Shown piece after piece: positions 33,221 to 42,672 of a stretch of DNA of 64,000 bases; the first letter of the stretch is position 1, and every line of letters starts with the position of its first letter. This DNA is from Pseudolabrys sp035718275 (lineage in GTDB: Bacteria; Pseudomonadota; Alphaproteobacteria; Rhizobiales; Xanthobacteraceae): positions 121,181 through 185,180 of the forward strand of contig DASTHI010000050.1 of assembly GCA_035718275.1 (NCBI GenBank). The letters are read 5' to 3'. A program made the translations under genes and the position numbers. Under the pieces are notes generated by a model. It saw nothing but the letters and a program-made list of their open reading frames with translations, was not told where the DNA came from and did no database searches.

Positions 33221-33978
33221 CTTTCAGCCTTTTCGAGAGCAACGAAAAAAAGCACGCTCACCAGGATGACAAAACAGATCGCCGCGTATGTCCCGGCAAG
33301 GTCGTACCGCTCGGCGAGATCGTTGATCAGCTGACCGAGGCCGCCGAAATTGATCAGAAATTCCGTGCCGACGATATTGATAAGGGCGAAAATCAAGCCG
33401 AGCCTTACGCCGACGAATATGGTCGGCAGCGCGGAAGGAAACAGAATCTTCCAGAATTGCTGTGTCTCGTTAAGGTTGAAGCTGCGTCCGACATTGACCA
33501 GCACCTTTCGCGTTGAAGCGATGCCCTCGATCGTCTTGAGGATGACCGGCGGCAAGGCGGAGAGAAACCCCATCATGATGATGGTCCAGGCATTGCGCCC
33601 GAAGATCACCATGAACAGAGGATAGGTGAGGACAAGCGGCGCCGAAGCAAAGGCCGCCACCCAGGTCTCGCAAGCGCGCTGCAGGATCGCGTAGCGTTGC
33701 ATCAAGACGCCGATCGTGATTCCGACAAACGTGACCATGGTGCCTGCCACGAGGCATTCGCCGGCGGTGAGGAAGAAACGGCGTACGATGTGTTCCTCGC
33801 CGAACAGGCGAGCGAAGCTGCCGATGATTTCCGAAGGCGGCGGAATAATGAATCGATTGAGCCAACCGATGCGGATACAGACTTCAATGATGACCAGAAA
33901 TGCGACGAATGTGCCGAGTCCCACGGCCGGAGCCAGATAGCCTGGTGGTTTGCGTATGGAAGCCGCGGCGGTTGTCAT
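33199..33978 (-). CDS. ABC transporter permease (first)
   Basis: The 259-residue protein has about six hydrophobic segments and the cytoplasmic coupling loop EGIASTRKVLVNVGRSFNLN followed by FPSALPTIFVGVRLGLIFAL. Its start overlaps the end of the ATPase gene by four bases. It and the gene at 32423-33220 probably form a heterodimeric channel. Confidence 0.88.
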   Translation of the reverse strand: MTTAAASIRKPPGYLAPAVGLGTFVAFLVIIEVCIRIGWLNRFIIPPPSEIIGSFARLFGEEHIVRRFFLTAGECLVAGTMVTFVGITIGVLMQRYAILQRACETWVAAFASAPLVLTYPLFMVIFGRNAWTIIMMGFLSALPPVILKTIEGIASTRKVLVNVGRSFNLNETQQFWKILFPSALPTIFVGVRLGLIFALINIVGTEFLINFGGLGQLINDLAERYDLAGTYAAICFVILVSVLFFVALEKAERWLRPVD

Positions 33979-34817
33979 CTCGCATGCTCATCGTGGCGCA
34001 ATGCAAGTTTTTCCTCGTCGCGAATGCCGCGGCTTGCCTCCTCGCGCAGGTCGTTCCAGATTTGCGCCACGTATCGGCCGAAAGCCTCGCTCCCGACAAT
34101 TTCCGACGTGCGCGGACGCGGCAGGTTGATGTCGACCACACGTTTCACTTTGCCCGGCCGATATGTCATGACCAGGATGCGGTCCGACATCTGGACAGCT
34201 TCCGTGATGTTATGCGTAATCAATAGCGTGGTCTGCTTCAGCTGTTGTTGTATTTGCAGAACTTTGTCTCCGAGCAGAAGCCGTGTCTGTTCATCAAGCG
34301 CTGCGAACGGCTCGTCCATCAGCAGGATCTTTGGTTCGGAAGCGAGAGTGCGTGCGAGCGATACACGCTGGCGCATGCCCCCGGAAAGCTCCCCCGGGTA
34401 GCGATTTTCGAAGCCGTCGAGACCGACCATCTTGATGAAATGATGCGCACGCTGGATGCGTTTTTGTTTCGCCAGGCCGGCGAGCTCGAGCGGAAAGGAA
34501 ACGTTGTCCGTAACGGTGCGCCACGGAAACGTTGATTCTTCCTGAAACACCATACCTATGGATCTGTGTGGTCCCGAAATGGTCTCGCCGCCGACACTGA
34601 CAATCCCATCATGATGGGCGAGCAGCCCGCCGATGACGTTGAAGAGCGTGGACTTGCCGCAGCCGGAAGGGCCGATCACCGAAACAAATTCGCCTTGCCT
34701 GACCCTAAGACATACGTTCTCGATTGCCGTGATCGGGCCTTCGGCCGTGTCGAAATTGACGGAGATTCCGTCGGCCACGAGGATGGCATCGTCTGTTTGG
34801 GCGGTGGACATAGACAC
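33975..34817 (-). CDS. ABC transporter ATP-binding protein
   Basis: The 280-residue ATPase has Walker A GPSGCGKST, signature LSGGMRQRVSLAR, Walker B ILLMDEPFAALD and switch His in LLITHNITEAV. It belongs to the nitrate/sulfonate/taurine group of importers. It starts one base after the stop of the ThDP-enzyme gene and overlaps the first permease by four bases, so all six genes from 36615 to 29894 are probably one transcript. Confidence 0.92.
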   Translation of the reverse strand: MSMSTAQTDDAILVADGISVNFDTAEGPITAIENVCLRVRQGEFVSVIGPSGCGKSTLFNVIGGLLAHHDGIVSVGGETISGPHRSIGMVFQEESTFPWRTVTDNVSFPLELAGLAKQKRIQRAHHFIKMVGLDGFENRYPGELSGGMRQRVSLARTLASEPKILLMDEPFAALDEQTRLLLGDKVLQIQQQLKQTTLLITHNITEAVQMSDRILVMTYRPGKVKRVVDINLPRPRTSEIVGSEAFGRYVAQIWNDLREEASRGIRDEEKLALRHDEHAR

Positions 34818-34818
34818 G

Positions 34819-36615
34819 TTAGTCGCCCTTGCGCGTCATGGCCGCGGTCGTGTCGGCCGTATAGCCGGGTTCAACGTGAACATCCACGACTGCGACCGCA
34901 CCTTGTTCGACGGCTGCGATGGCCTTCCGAAAAGCCGTCGAAAGGTCTCCAGCCGCCATGACAGGACCAAAGGCTTCGGCCCCCTGGGCGCGCGCCATCG
35001 CCGCCAGATCGATACTCGGCTCAGTAATGCGCTGACCGACCCAACGGTTCTCGACAGGACGATTGCGCATGCGGGCGACACGCTCCTGATGCAATTCATC
35101 GTTGAAGAAGGAGCGATTGTTCGCCACCGCAATCAGGAGAGGAATGCGATAATGCGCCGCCGTCCAGAGCGCGGTAATCCCCATGAGAAAATCGCCATCA
35201 CCGCAGACCGCGACGGGCATGCGGCCGCTTCCTTTCAAAGCCAGCGCGGCCCCGACAGAGATACCCGGACCGCCTCCGACGCCGCCGCCACCGTCCGATC
35301 CAAGATAATCGAGCGGGTGATCGAAGGCCCAGGTCGCGCCGTTCCATGACAAGGACACATGGGCAAGGCTCGTCGGGCGTTTGCCGAGAGCCTCGCGTAA
35401 TGCCGTCGCCAGATGATCGACAGTCAGCGTGTCGCCCGAGGGTATCGGAAATTCCCGTATTCGCGAAGCAACTGCCCTGGAAGGGCTGGGGCCAAGCACC
35501 TCGAGCAGGGGGGGCACAGCAAGATCGGGCTGGCAGTCAATGAACACATCGACCGGCGGCAGAGCTTGATAGTCCATGCTCCAACCGTTGTGCAGATGGT
35601 GGTCAACCGAAATCTGGATGATTTTCGCAGCAACAGGACCGATCGATTTGAAAGTGCCGGCGACATCGAGCCAATCAAGGCTGAGGATCACGTCCGCGGC
35701 GCGGATTGCTTCCGCTGCTTCCGGCGCCAGCACCATCCCCCCGGGCGCGCCCGCGTGCAAAGGATGCGAGGTTGGAAATGACGCTGCAATCTTCAGATCG
35801 GTTACGACCCTGGCATGAAGACGTTCGGCCAAATTGATCCTCGCGCGCCATGCGTCAACGCTGCGCGAAACCCGGCCGGCGAGAATGACAGGGTGCCTGG
35901 CATCGCGGAGCAGTGCCGCCGCCTCCTTGACCAAATGCGGAGGCGCAGCCGACTCCATTCGCGGCATATATCGTCTCGCCTCTACCGGAGGGAGTGGTTC
36001 GCTAAGCCTGCTCTCCTGCATTCCGGCATCCAGATTCACGTAAGTGGGCCCGCGCGGTGCCGTATTGGCAATCCAGTTCGCGCGCAGCACGGCTTCTCGT
36101 GCGGCGGCAGGCGAGGCGGGCTGGTCATCCCATTTCGTATAGCCGCGCACGAGCGCGCCCTGATCGCGGGCCGTGTGAATCCAATCGATCCAAGGACGCC
36201 GCTTTACGGAATCGACCGGGCCGGTCGCCCCCAGGATCACCATTGGCATCCGGTCGCACCATGCATTGAAGATTGACATGGTTCCGTGCATGAGGCCGAC
36301 ATTCGAATGAACAGCTGCAGCCATCGCCTTGCCGGTCACTTTTGCGTAGCCATGGGCGATCGCGATCGCACTTTCCTCATGAAGGCACAGCAGCATTTGC
36401 GGCCGCTCGTTACCAAGATAGTTGACGAGACTGTCGTGCAGCCCGCGGTAACTCGCGCCAGGGTTCAATGCGATGTATGGGATTTCGGTGGCGCGAAGCG
36501 CGTCGGCGACTACGTCGCTGCCGAATCCGGCAGCATTGATGCCGGCCGCAATTGGCCGATCGAAGGCCGACAGGCCTGCTGAGCGCGCCGCCGGTTCAGT
36601 ACGTTTGCTCGACAC
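34819..36615 (-). CDS. Thiamine-diphosphate-dependent enzyme (acetolactate synthase/benzoylformate decarboxylase family)
   Basis: The 598-residue protein has the three domains of the pyruvate-oxidase-like superfamily. The N-terminal Pyr domain carries the cofactor-activating Glu in LCLHEESAIAIAHGYAK. The middle domain contains HPVILAGRVSRS. The C-terminal PP domain has the ThDP motif starting GDGDFLMG and running to VANNRSFFND. It also has a glycine-rich stretch GSDGGGGVGGGPG. Family reactions are decarboxylation or ligation of 2-oxoacids. It leads an operon with an ABC importer and an aldehyde dehydrogenase, suggesting 2-oxoacid to aldehyde to acid. The substrate cannot be named. Confidence 0.85.
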   Translation of the reverse strand: MSSKRTEPAARSAGLSAFDRPIAAGINAAGFGSDVVADALRATEIPYIALNPGASYRGLHDSLVNYLGNERPQMLLCLHEESAIAIAHGYAKVTGKAMAAAVHSNVGLMHGTMSIFNAWCDRMPMVILGATGPVDSVKRRPWIDWIHTARDQGALVRGYTKWDDQPASPAAAREAVLRANWIANTAPRGPTYVNLDAGMQESRLSEPLPPVEARRYMPRMESAAPPHLVKEAAALLRDARHPVILAGRVSRSVDAWRARINLAERLHARVVTDLKIAASFPTSHPLHAGAPGGMVLAPEAAEAIRAADVILSLDWLDVAGTFKSIGPVAAKIIQISVDHHLHNGWSMDYQALPPVDVFIDCQPDLAVPPLLEVLGPSPSRAVASRIREFPIPSGDTLTVDHLATALREALGKRPTSLAHVSLSWNGATWAFDHPLDYLGSDGGGGVGGGPGISVGAALALKGSGRMPVAVCGDGDFLMGITALWTAAHYRIPLLIAVANNRSFFNDELHQERVARMRNRPVENRWVGQRITEPSIDLAAMARAQGAEAFGPVMAAGDLSTAFRKAIAAVEQGAVAVVDVHVEPGYTADTTAAMTRKGD

Positions 36616-36675
36616 GCCTCAAAAACTCCACCCTCTCCGCCGCCGCGGGGGGCGGATGGGCCGCATCCAACCGGA

Positions 36676-37932
36676 TTACGAGCCCTGACGCAATCGGGCG
36701 AGTAGCTTCAGCCCTGCGTAGCCATCCGCGGGCTCCATGCCCACCTTTTTTTGAAACGCAACGATAGCTCTCATCGTATCCCTGCCGGTCCGCCCATCGA
36801 CCCCATCGGTCTTGAAGCCGCGCTCGTTCAGCAGCCGCTGAATTTCCTTGATCTCCGCAATAGTGGGAGTCCGTTCGCCTCCGGGAAACTGGTGCTGAAA
36901 CGCAGGGCGGCCCCTGATCAGATCGCCGAGGTGACACAGCGCGAGCGCGTAGCTCAATGAGGGATTGTAGGAAAAGACCGCGCGAAAGTTTTGACCTACG
37001 AGAAAACTGGGTCCACCGGGCACGGGAGTCCACAATTTCACACGATCGCCGGGCCTTGGGAAATCGCCGCCGGCAACTGGACTCACTCCGAGCGCCTGCC
37101 ATTTTGCGTAGGTTCGGATCGTTCGGTTATCCGCGAGCTTGCCGGGGTTTTTGACGACCACCTCGCATCCCCAACTCTCGCCGCTTCGATAATTACCACG
37201 CTCGCGCAGGTATCGGGCGGTGCCGGCAAAGGAGTCATCCGGGTTGCCGAAGGGAGAGGTTCGTCCGTCGTGATCGTAATCAACGCCCATGTGCAGCCAC
37301 ACTTCAGGCATCCACTGCGTGTGACCCATGGCGCCCGCCCACGAGCCGATCATTTCGGCAGGTTCTGCCCAGCCTTGATCGACGATCTTGAGTGCGTTGA
37401 GCAGCTCGGCCTCCCAATATTTGCGGCGGCGCGGTTCTTTCCAGGCAAGTGCTGCAAGCGCAGGGATCACCGGCCGCATGTATTTCGGGTTGGTTACGAC
37501 ATCCCCGTAAGAGGACTCCATTCCCCAGAGCCCGAGCAGAATGAAGCGGTCGACGCCATAATCTTTCTCAATTCTCGCGAGCAGGAGTGCGTATTGCCGG
37601 GCACGTTCTTTCCCGGTGATGACTCGCCAGTCGGAGCATCGGCGGTTGATGTATTGCCACATCTGCTCGTTGAACTCGGGCTGCGATTGGTATTGAGCGA
37701 GCACGCTCGTATCGGGCGACAGCGCAGTCATGACGCGGTCGTAGGTTTCTGCCGAGATGCCGCGGTTGAGTGCTCGAGATCGGAATTGCGATGCCCAATG
37801 AGCAAATCCGGAATGCTGTGCGGGCAAGGCATGTCGCGTCCCGAGGATGCCCGCGGTCGAGATCGCCAGCGAGGTCAGGAACAGTCGTCGTGTGGGTGCC
37901 AGCAGCGGAGCTGACGAATGGAATAGCGACAT
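36676..37932 (-). CDS. Lytic murein transglycosylase (MltB family) with peptidoglycan-binding domain
   Basis: The 418-residue protein has a twin-arginine-like or Sec signal (TRRLFLTSLAISTAGILG), an SLT/MltB domain with catalytic Glu in LLGLWGMESSYG, IGSWAGAMGHTQWMP, and DDSFAGTARYLRERGNY. A C-terminal peptidoglycan-binding domain (EIKEIQRLLNERGFKTDG, DGRTGRDTMRAIVAFQKKVG) follows. It cleaves glycan strands to 1,6-anhydromuropeptides in the periplasm. It is the MltB/RlpA-like soluble type found widely in rhizobia. Confidence 0.93.
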   Translation of the reverse strand: MSLFHSSAPLLAPTRRLFLTSLAISTAGILGTRHALPAQHSGFAHWASQFRSRALNRGISAETYDRVMTALSPDTSVLAQYQSQPEFNEQMWQYINRRCSDWRVITGKERARQYALLLARIEKDYGVDRFILLGLWGMESSYGDVVTNPKYMRPVIPALAALAWKEPRRRKYWEAELLNALKIVDQGWAEPAEMIGSWAGAMGHTQWMPEVWLHMGVDYDHDGRTSPFGNPDDSFAGTARYLRERGNYRSGESWGCEVVVKNPGKLADNRTIRTYAKWQALGVSPVAGGDFPRPGDRVKLWTPVPGGPSFLVGQNFRAVFSYNPSLSYALALCHLGDLIRGRPAFQHQFPGGERTPTIAEIKEIQRLLNERGFKTDGVDGRTGRDTMRAIVAFQKKVGMEPADGYAGLKLLARLRQGS

Positions 37933-37986
37933 CCAGTCATTCTAAAGGGTGAGTTCGCATGCACAATTGCAACTATGTCGCAAGCC

Positions 37987-39768
37987 TCAGGGCACGGAGG
38001 CCCTTCGTTGAACCGAATGGCGTTTTTTATGGACCTTTGCTTTTGACTTGTGGGACTTAAGTCGGACGGCGGCCGAGCCTTCCGTTCGCGCCGCGCCCGT
38101 CTTCGCTCCGGCAGTGGTTTGCTCGGATTTGTGCAGGATGATAGGCGGAGCGCCGACGACGGGAGGCATTGCATCGCCATCCTTGATTTCCCGTCCGCGG
38201 CCATTGATCAGTCTTTCATAGGCGGACACAAGTGTCATGTATGGATTGACGAACACCCAACCGAGTTTAGTCGGCACCTGCATATCAAAATGCAGATGGT
38301 AAGTGGTGCCGCGTTCGCCGTCATTGTAATTGCCGACCTTCCCGATCACGTCTCCGGCTCGTACCAGCTTTCCGCTCAGGATTTGATCGCTGTCGAGTTG
38401 ATCGGGATTCATATGCATGTACCGCAGCCGCACATGCGTATCGGCTGTGTTGATGAACAAATAGACCGCCTGCTGCTTGCGCGCCCGAAGAATGAATCCG
38501 TCGTGAGCGGCGACGACCTCATGACGGTACGGAAGGCACCTGTCTGCGCCCTCGTTGTATAAAGTGCAGGAACTTGGCCGGATGTCCTGACCCTGGTGAC
38601 CTTCACCACCGGGGCATTGTCCGACGAAAAAGCGGCGGTGCTCGCAAAAATTATCACGCCATGGATAAGAATAGTTGCCAGGCGCCGACTCGTTGAAGAC
38701 AAGGGGCCGTCCGTTCACCTTGCAGGCGTACGGCTGATCTTTCCGGTGCGGGTTGCGGACGGTACGCCCGGTAAAATCGCAATCACCCCAATTATTGAAT
38801 GACTGCGAATTGGCGAAGGCGGGCGCATCCTTCAGCGGAAATCGTAAACGGGCATAGACCGTGTAATCGTCCCGACCGCCGATATCCTTCTTCCGTCCTG
38901 TGTTCGGAATCAGTGAGCCGGGGCTGACATAGGTGAAGTCTTTCGACGCTTCGCTCGGCCGATCCAGCACCAGTTCGCGGATCGTCTTGTCTGGAGGTGC
39001 GGGTGTGCCTCCCACGATCCTCAGGGCTCGCAAGAAGCGTTCCATTATTCGATCGGCCTGCTTGCAGGTCAGGATCTTCCGGCGCGGCCGGGTATCGAGG
39101 CAATAGATTGCCGCCACATAGGTCGCGCCATAACGTTCGAAACTGTAGCGGATATAGGATTCGTGCAGAAATCGGCGGATGCCGGGAAATTCGTCCTGAA
39201 GCGCCTTGACGCGTTCGCCCTCAGGGAGCGCAGTCCCCTCGAGCTCGTATGTCATCCGCAGACCGGACAAAAGAACGTAGACAGGCTCGCCGTAGCGGAT
39301 GTCTGACAGCTCGGCAACATCGGCGACCCTTATCGCAAAAGCGGAATCATAACCGGCCGGTCCTGTGACGAAGAATTTGGTCGAACGAAAGCCCGCCTGC
39401 ATTCGATCGATCTTTTCCTCCGGCTTTGCCTCCGCAGCTTTCGGTCTGAGAGAGTGATCCTCGGCAAGACCGTCGGTGTCGAACGGGAGCAGCACCGGCA
39501 CTGCGCTTTCCGATATCCCCGGAAATTCGGTTTCTGAGAGCGCATTCAAGGTGGCAAAAGTGTCTCCCGGAGCGGCTGCTTGATTGCTGACGGCTGCCGC
39601 TGCCGCACTCCAATCGACGCGCGCAACGGATATGTGCGGCGCCTTCATCTCGTCGGCCGCCGCTGCTCCGGCTAAGGACAATGCAATGGCAGTAAGAACG
39701 AAGCCTCTCAACGGCGCCCCTCGTTCTACTATTCGTGAAATGCAATCCCCCGCTGGAGTAAACGGCAT
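37987..39768 (-). CDS. M23-family (LytM) peptidase-domain protein
   Basis: The 593-residue protein has a signal peptide (hydrophobic FVLTAIALSLAGAAAA) and a long N-terminal region of unknown type (about residues 40-360). A zinc M23 domain follows, with HQGQD and HLHFD as metal-binding motifs near residues 400-500. The tail is Lys/Arg/His-rich. It probably acts on peptidoglycan cross-links or regulates amidases. Start candidates are ATG 39768 and ATG 39783. Four cysteines cluster before the HQGQD motif (CEHRRFFVGQC, CTLYNEGADRC) and may form disulfides. It is divergent from the decarboxylase-like gene at 39852. Confidence 0.8.
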   Translation of the reverse strand: MPFTPAGDCISRIVERGAPLRGFVLTAIALSLAGAAAADEMKAPHISVARVDWSAAAAAVSNQAAAPGDTFATLNALSETEFPGISESAVPVLLPFDTDGLAEDHSLRPKAAEAKPEEKIDRMQAGFRSTKFFVTGPAGYDSAFAIRVADVAELSDIRYGEPVYVLLSGLRMTYELEGTALPEGERVKALQDEFPGIRRFLHESYIRYSFERYGATYVAAIYCLDTRPRRKILTCKQADRIMERFLRALRIVGGTPAPPDKTIRELVLDRPSEASKDFTYVSPGSLIPNTGRKKDIGGRDDYTVYARLRFPLKDAPAFANSQSFNNWGDCDFTGRTVRNPHRKDQPYACKVNGRPLVFNESAPGNYSYPWRDNFCEHRRFFVGQCPGGEGHQGQDIRPSSCTLYNEGADRCLPYRHEVVAAHDGFILRARKQQAVYLFINTADTHVRLRYMHMNPDQLDSDQILSGKLVRAGDVIGKVGNYNDGERGTTYHLHFDMQVPTKLGWVFVNPYMTLVSAYERLINGRGREIKDGDAMPPVVGAPPIILHKSEQTTAGAKTGAARTEGSAAVRLKSHKSKAKVHKKRHSVQRRASVP

Positions 39769-39851
39769 CGAATCGCGGCACACAAGGCCGGTCTCCTAGT
39801 GTAGGGTGTGCTGCGGCGATAGGTCCTGCGAGCGGTCCGGAGTTTATCCCA

Positions 39852-40916
39852 ATGACAGTGCATAAGTTGAATTTGGCGCCGGCAGCGAAGGGCGATCGCG
39901 CTCCGGAAATGATCGAGAGCGGCGGCACCGCGCGGCTCCATCTTACCCTCGCCGCGACCGACTACGACCATGTCCGTGACGTCATCAATGGCGTGATTCG
40001 GGTTGAGGGCGTCACTCTCACTGCCTTCGTGCTTCCGGTGGAGGAGATCTTCTTCCGGTTCATCAAGAACCGGGAATGGGATGTCTCTGAAATGTCGTTC
40101 GGGAAGTTCATCGGTTTTGCGTCGCAGGGGGATTCGCCATTCATCGGCATTCCTGTCTTCCCATCGCGGGTATTTCGCCATTCGGCGATTTACGTCCGTG
40201 CCGATCGCAAGATCGCCACCGCGAAGGACCTTGAAGGGAAACGCGTGGGAATTCCGGAGTGGGCCCAGACAGCGGGAATTTACGCGCGCGGTTTTCTCAG
40301 CGAATCAGCCGGCGTCGACTTGCGCAAGATCCAATGGGTTCAGGCGGGAATGAACCAGGCCGGGCGGGAGGAAAAAGTCGAGTTTAAACTTCCGCCGGGA
40401 ATTCGGTACGAGCAGCGGCGCGACACCAGCGTTTCGGCGATGTTGCTGGCCGGTGAGGTCGACGCGGCCATTTCTGCGCGGGTCCCGGATGCCTTTGAAC
40501 GTGGCAACGGAAGCATCGTACGATTGTATCCGCAGTATCGCTCTGAGGAGCGGAATTATTATCTTGCCACGGGCATTTTCCCGATCATGCACGTGATTGC
40601 CATGCGCCGCGCGGTCTTCGAAAGATGTCCATGGGTGGCGATGAACTTGTTCAACGCTTTTGAGGAGGCCAAGCGGCGCAGCCTTGACCGCATGGCCGAC
40701 CTGACTGCTTCGCGCATACCGGTGCCATGGGCGGCTGCCATGGCCGCCGAGTCGTCAAAGGATTTCGGAGATGATCCTTTTCCTTATGGCCTCGATGCCA
40801 ATCGCAAGACGCTCGAGGCGTTCTGCCGTTTTGCGCACGAGCAGGGCATCACGGCGAAGCGCCTTGTGCCCGATGATCTCTTTCCAGCTGAGGTGCGCGC
40901 CAGCGTGCGGGTCTAG
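39852..40916 (+). CDS. Second 4,5-dihydroxyphthalate decarboxylase-like protein
   Basis: The 354-residue protein is a paralogue of the gene at 28225. Shared elements include YDHVRDVINGVIRVEG, PVEEIFFRFIKNREWDVSEM, GIPVFPSRVFRHSAIYVR, LEGKRVGIPEWAQTAGIYAR, and GIFPIMHVIAMRRAVFE. The first 30 residues are polar, so there is no export signal. The real substrate is unknown. The gene is alone, divergent from the M23 gene and convergent with efp. Confidence 0.72.
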   Translation: MTVHKLNLAPAAKGDRAPEMIESGGTARLHLTLAATDYDHVRDVINGVIRVEGVTLTAFVLPVEEIFFRFIKNREWDVSEMSFGKFIGFASQGDSPFIGIPVFPSRVFRHSAIYVRADRKIATAKDLEGKRVGIPEWAQTAGIYARGFLSESAGVDLRKIQWVQAGMNQAGREEKVEFKLPPGIRYEQRRDTSVSAMLLAGEVDAAISARVPDAFERGNGSIVRLYPQYRSEERNYYLATGIFPIMHVIAMRRAVFERCPWVAMNLFNAFEEAKRRSLDRMADLTASRIPVPWAAAMAAESSKDFGDDPFPYGLDANRKTLEAFCRFAHEQGITAKRLVPDDLFPAEVRASVRV

Positions 40917-40930
40917 AGACTGTCAGCCTC

Positions 40931-41497
40931 TCAATCTTTCGCCCGCTCGACATAAGAACCATCAGCAGTGCTCACGACAACCCGCGTGCCCACCGTGATG
41001 TGGGTGGGGACCATCGTCCGCACGCCATTGGACAATTTCGCCGGTTTGAATGAGCCTGACGCTGTCTGTCCCTTGACCACCGGCTCAGTGTCGACGATCT
41101 CAAGTGTAACCTTTTGGGGTAATTCGATCGCGACCGGCACGCCTTCGTGCATGCTCAGATTCACGACCATGCCTTCCTGGAGATAGACCGCCTGATCACC
41201 GATAATGTCCGCTGGCACCTGAACCTGGTCGTAGGTCTCCTGATTCATAAAATGGAAACCATCGCCGTCCTGGTAAAGATATGAGAATTCGTGATCCTCG
41301 ACATGCGCGCGCTCGACCTGATCTGTTGTCTTGTACCTTTGTGTCGTCTTCACGCCATCGGAAATCCGGCGCATATCGACTTGGGTCGTCGGCGTTCCTT
41401 TTCCCGGGTGAAAGTTTTCCGCCGTGAGGACGACGTAGAGCTTCCCGTCGATATCAACGATATTGCCTTTTCGAAGCGATGACGCGATGACCTTCAC
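40931..41497 (-). CDS. efp: Translation elongation factor P
   Basis: EF-P relieves ribosomes stalled at polyproline. The 188-residue protein has the three OB-like domains (MKVIASSLRKGNIVDIDGK, RAHVEDHEFSYLYQDGDGF, TEPVVKGQTASGSFKPAKL) and the modified lysine Lys33 in the loop HPGKGT. The GTG at 41497 gives the normal length; an in-frame extension to 41782 would overlap epmA and is not credible. It is divergent from epmA-epmB, which encode its modifying enzymes. The starts are about 110 bases apart. Confidence 0.96.
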   Translation of the reverse strand: MKVIASSLRKGNIVDIDGKLYVVLTAENFHPGKGTPTTQVDMRRISDGVKTTQRYKTTDQVERAHVEDHEFSYLYQDGDGFHFMNQETYDQVQVPADIIGDQAVYLQEGMVVNLSMHEGVPVAIELPQKVTLEIVDTEPVVKGQTASGSFKPAKLSNGVRTMVPTHITVGTRVVVSTADGSYVERAKD

Positions 41498-41608
41498 GGT
41501 AATAATCCTTGGCTTGCGTGCGGCGTCCGGCCGCAGATTCGGGGCGCACCATAGCGATCTTCTCGGCCGATGCCAGTCCTTCCGGCTTTTCATCTGCACG
41601 AGGTAAAT

Positions 41609-42658
41609 GTGCCGAAAGCGCCACCGTTCTGGATCGCAGGCGTTCATGCCGCCCGAAGACCGTACCTTCTGGCTCGAGGACGGGTCACTGCGGCACTGCG
41701 GGCCTGGTTCGCTGGACGGGAATTCGTCGAGGTCGAGACAAGCGCTCTGCAGGTGTCCCCCGGCAATGAAATCCACCTTCACGCCTTTGCCACCGAGCTG
41801 ATTGGCTCTGCTGGGGACCGGGCGCCGCTCTATCTCCGCACGTCGCCCGAATTCGCCTGCAAGAAGCTGCTGTCAGCTGGCGAGAGCCGGATCTTCGAAT
41901 TTGCCCGCGCCTTCCGAAACCGCGAGCGGGGGGCACTTCATCATCCCGAATTCACGATGCTGGAGTGGTACAGAGCGAACGAGCCATATGAGACACTGAT
42001 GGATGATTGCGAGGCGCTGGTGGCCGAAGCCGCACGCGCTGCCGGAAGCACGAACTTCAGTTTTCGCGGCAGGACGATGGACCCCTTGGCACCGTTCCAG
42101 CGCTTGAGCGTCACAGAGGCTTTTCGCCGCCATGCCGGGATTGATCTCGAGGCCACACTAAGGCACGGGCAAGGCGATCGCTCGGCCCTTGCTGCCGCCG
42201 CCAAGGAAGGCGGTGTGGCAATAGCAAAGGACGACAGTTGGGCCGACATCTTCAGTCGAATACTGTCGGAACGCATCGAGCCCCATCTTGGCAATGGCCG
42301 CGCCACGTTGTTGTACGAATATCCGCTGCCTCTGGCGGCGCTCGCGCGCTGCAAGCCCGGCAGCGACCATCTCGCCGAGCGCTTCGAGCTTTATGCCTGC
42401 GGCATCGAGATCGCCAACGCATTTGGCGAGCTCAACGATGTGACGGAACAACGCGTTCGCTTCGAAGCAGCCATGCAAGAGAAGCAACGTATCTATGGCG
42501 AGCGCTATCCGGTGGACGAGGAATTTCTATCTGCGCTTGCACAAATGCCGCCATCGAGCGGTATAGCTCTTGGTTTTGATCGCCTTGTGATGCTGGCGAG
42601 TGGCGCCGAGCGGATCGAACAAGTGATGTGGGCTCCGGTCTACGAGCCAATTCAGTAG
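41609..42658 (+). CDS. epmA: EF-P lysine ligase EpmA (GenX/PoxA/YjeA)
   Basis: EpmA attaches beta-lysine to EF-P. The 349-residue protein is a class II lysyl-tRNA synthetase catalytic core without the tRNA anticodon domain: YLRTSPEFACKKLL, FEFARAFRNRERGALHHPEF, MLEWYRA, AFGELNDVTEQ, and GIALGFDRLVML. GTG 41609 with GAGGTA upstream is the preferred start; ATG 41570 is also in frame. It is followed by epmB 14 bases later. Confidence 0.95.
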   Translation: MPKAPPFWIAGVHAARRPYLLARGRVTAALRAWFAGREFVEVETSALQVSPGNEIHLHAFATELIGSAGDRAPLYLRTSPEFACKKLLSAGESRIFEFARAFRNRERGALHHPEFTMLEWYRANEPYETLMDDCEALVAEAARAAGSTNFSFRGRTMDPLAPFQRLSVTEAFRRHAGIDLEATLRHGQGDRSALAAAAKEGGVAIAKDDSWADIFSRILSERIEPHLGNGRATLLYEYPLPLAALARCKPGSDHLAERFELYACGIEIANAFGELNDVTEQRVRFEAAMQEKQRIYGERYPVDEEFLSALAQMPPSSGIALGFDRLVMLASGAERIEQVMWAPVYEPIQ

Positions 42659-42672
42659 AGCAAAGGAAGAAT

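Noticed and set aside
34819..36615. Sulfoacetaldehyde acetyltransferase (Xsc) as the ThDP enzyme, given the nearby sox genes
   Set aside because: No Pta or sulfonate-specific partner is encoded next to it, and I could not see Xsc-specific motifs. Only the superfamily is assigned.
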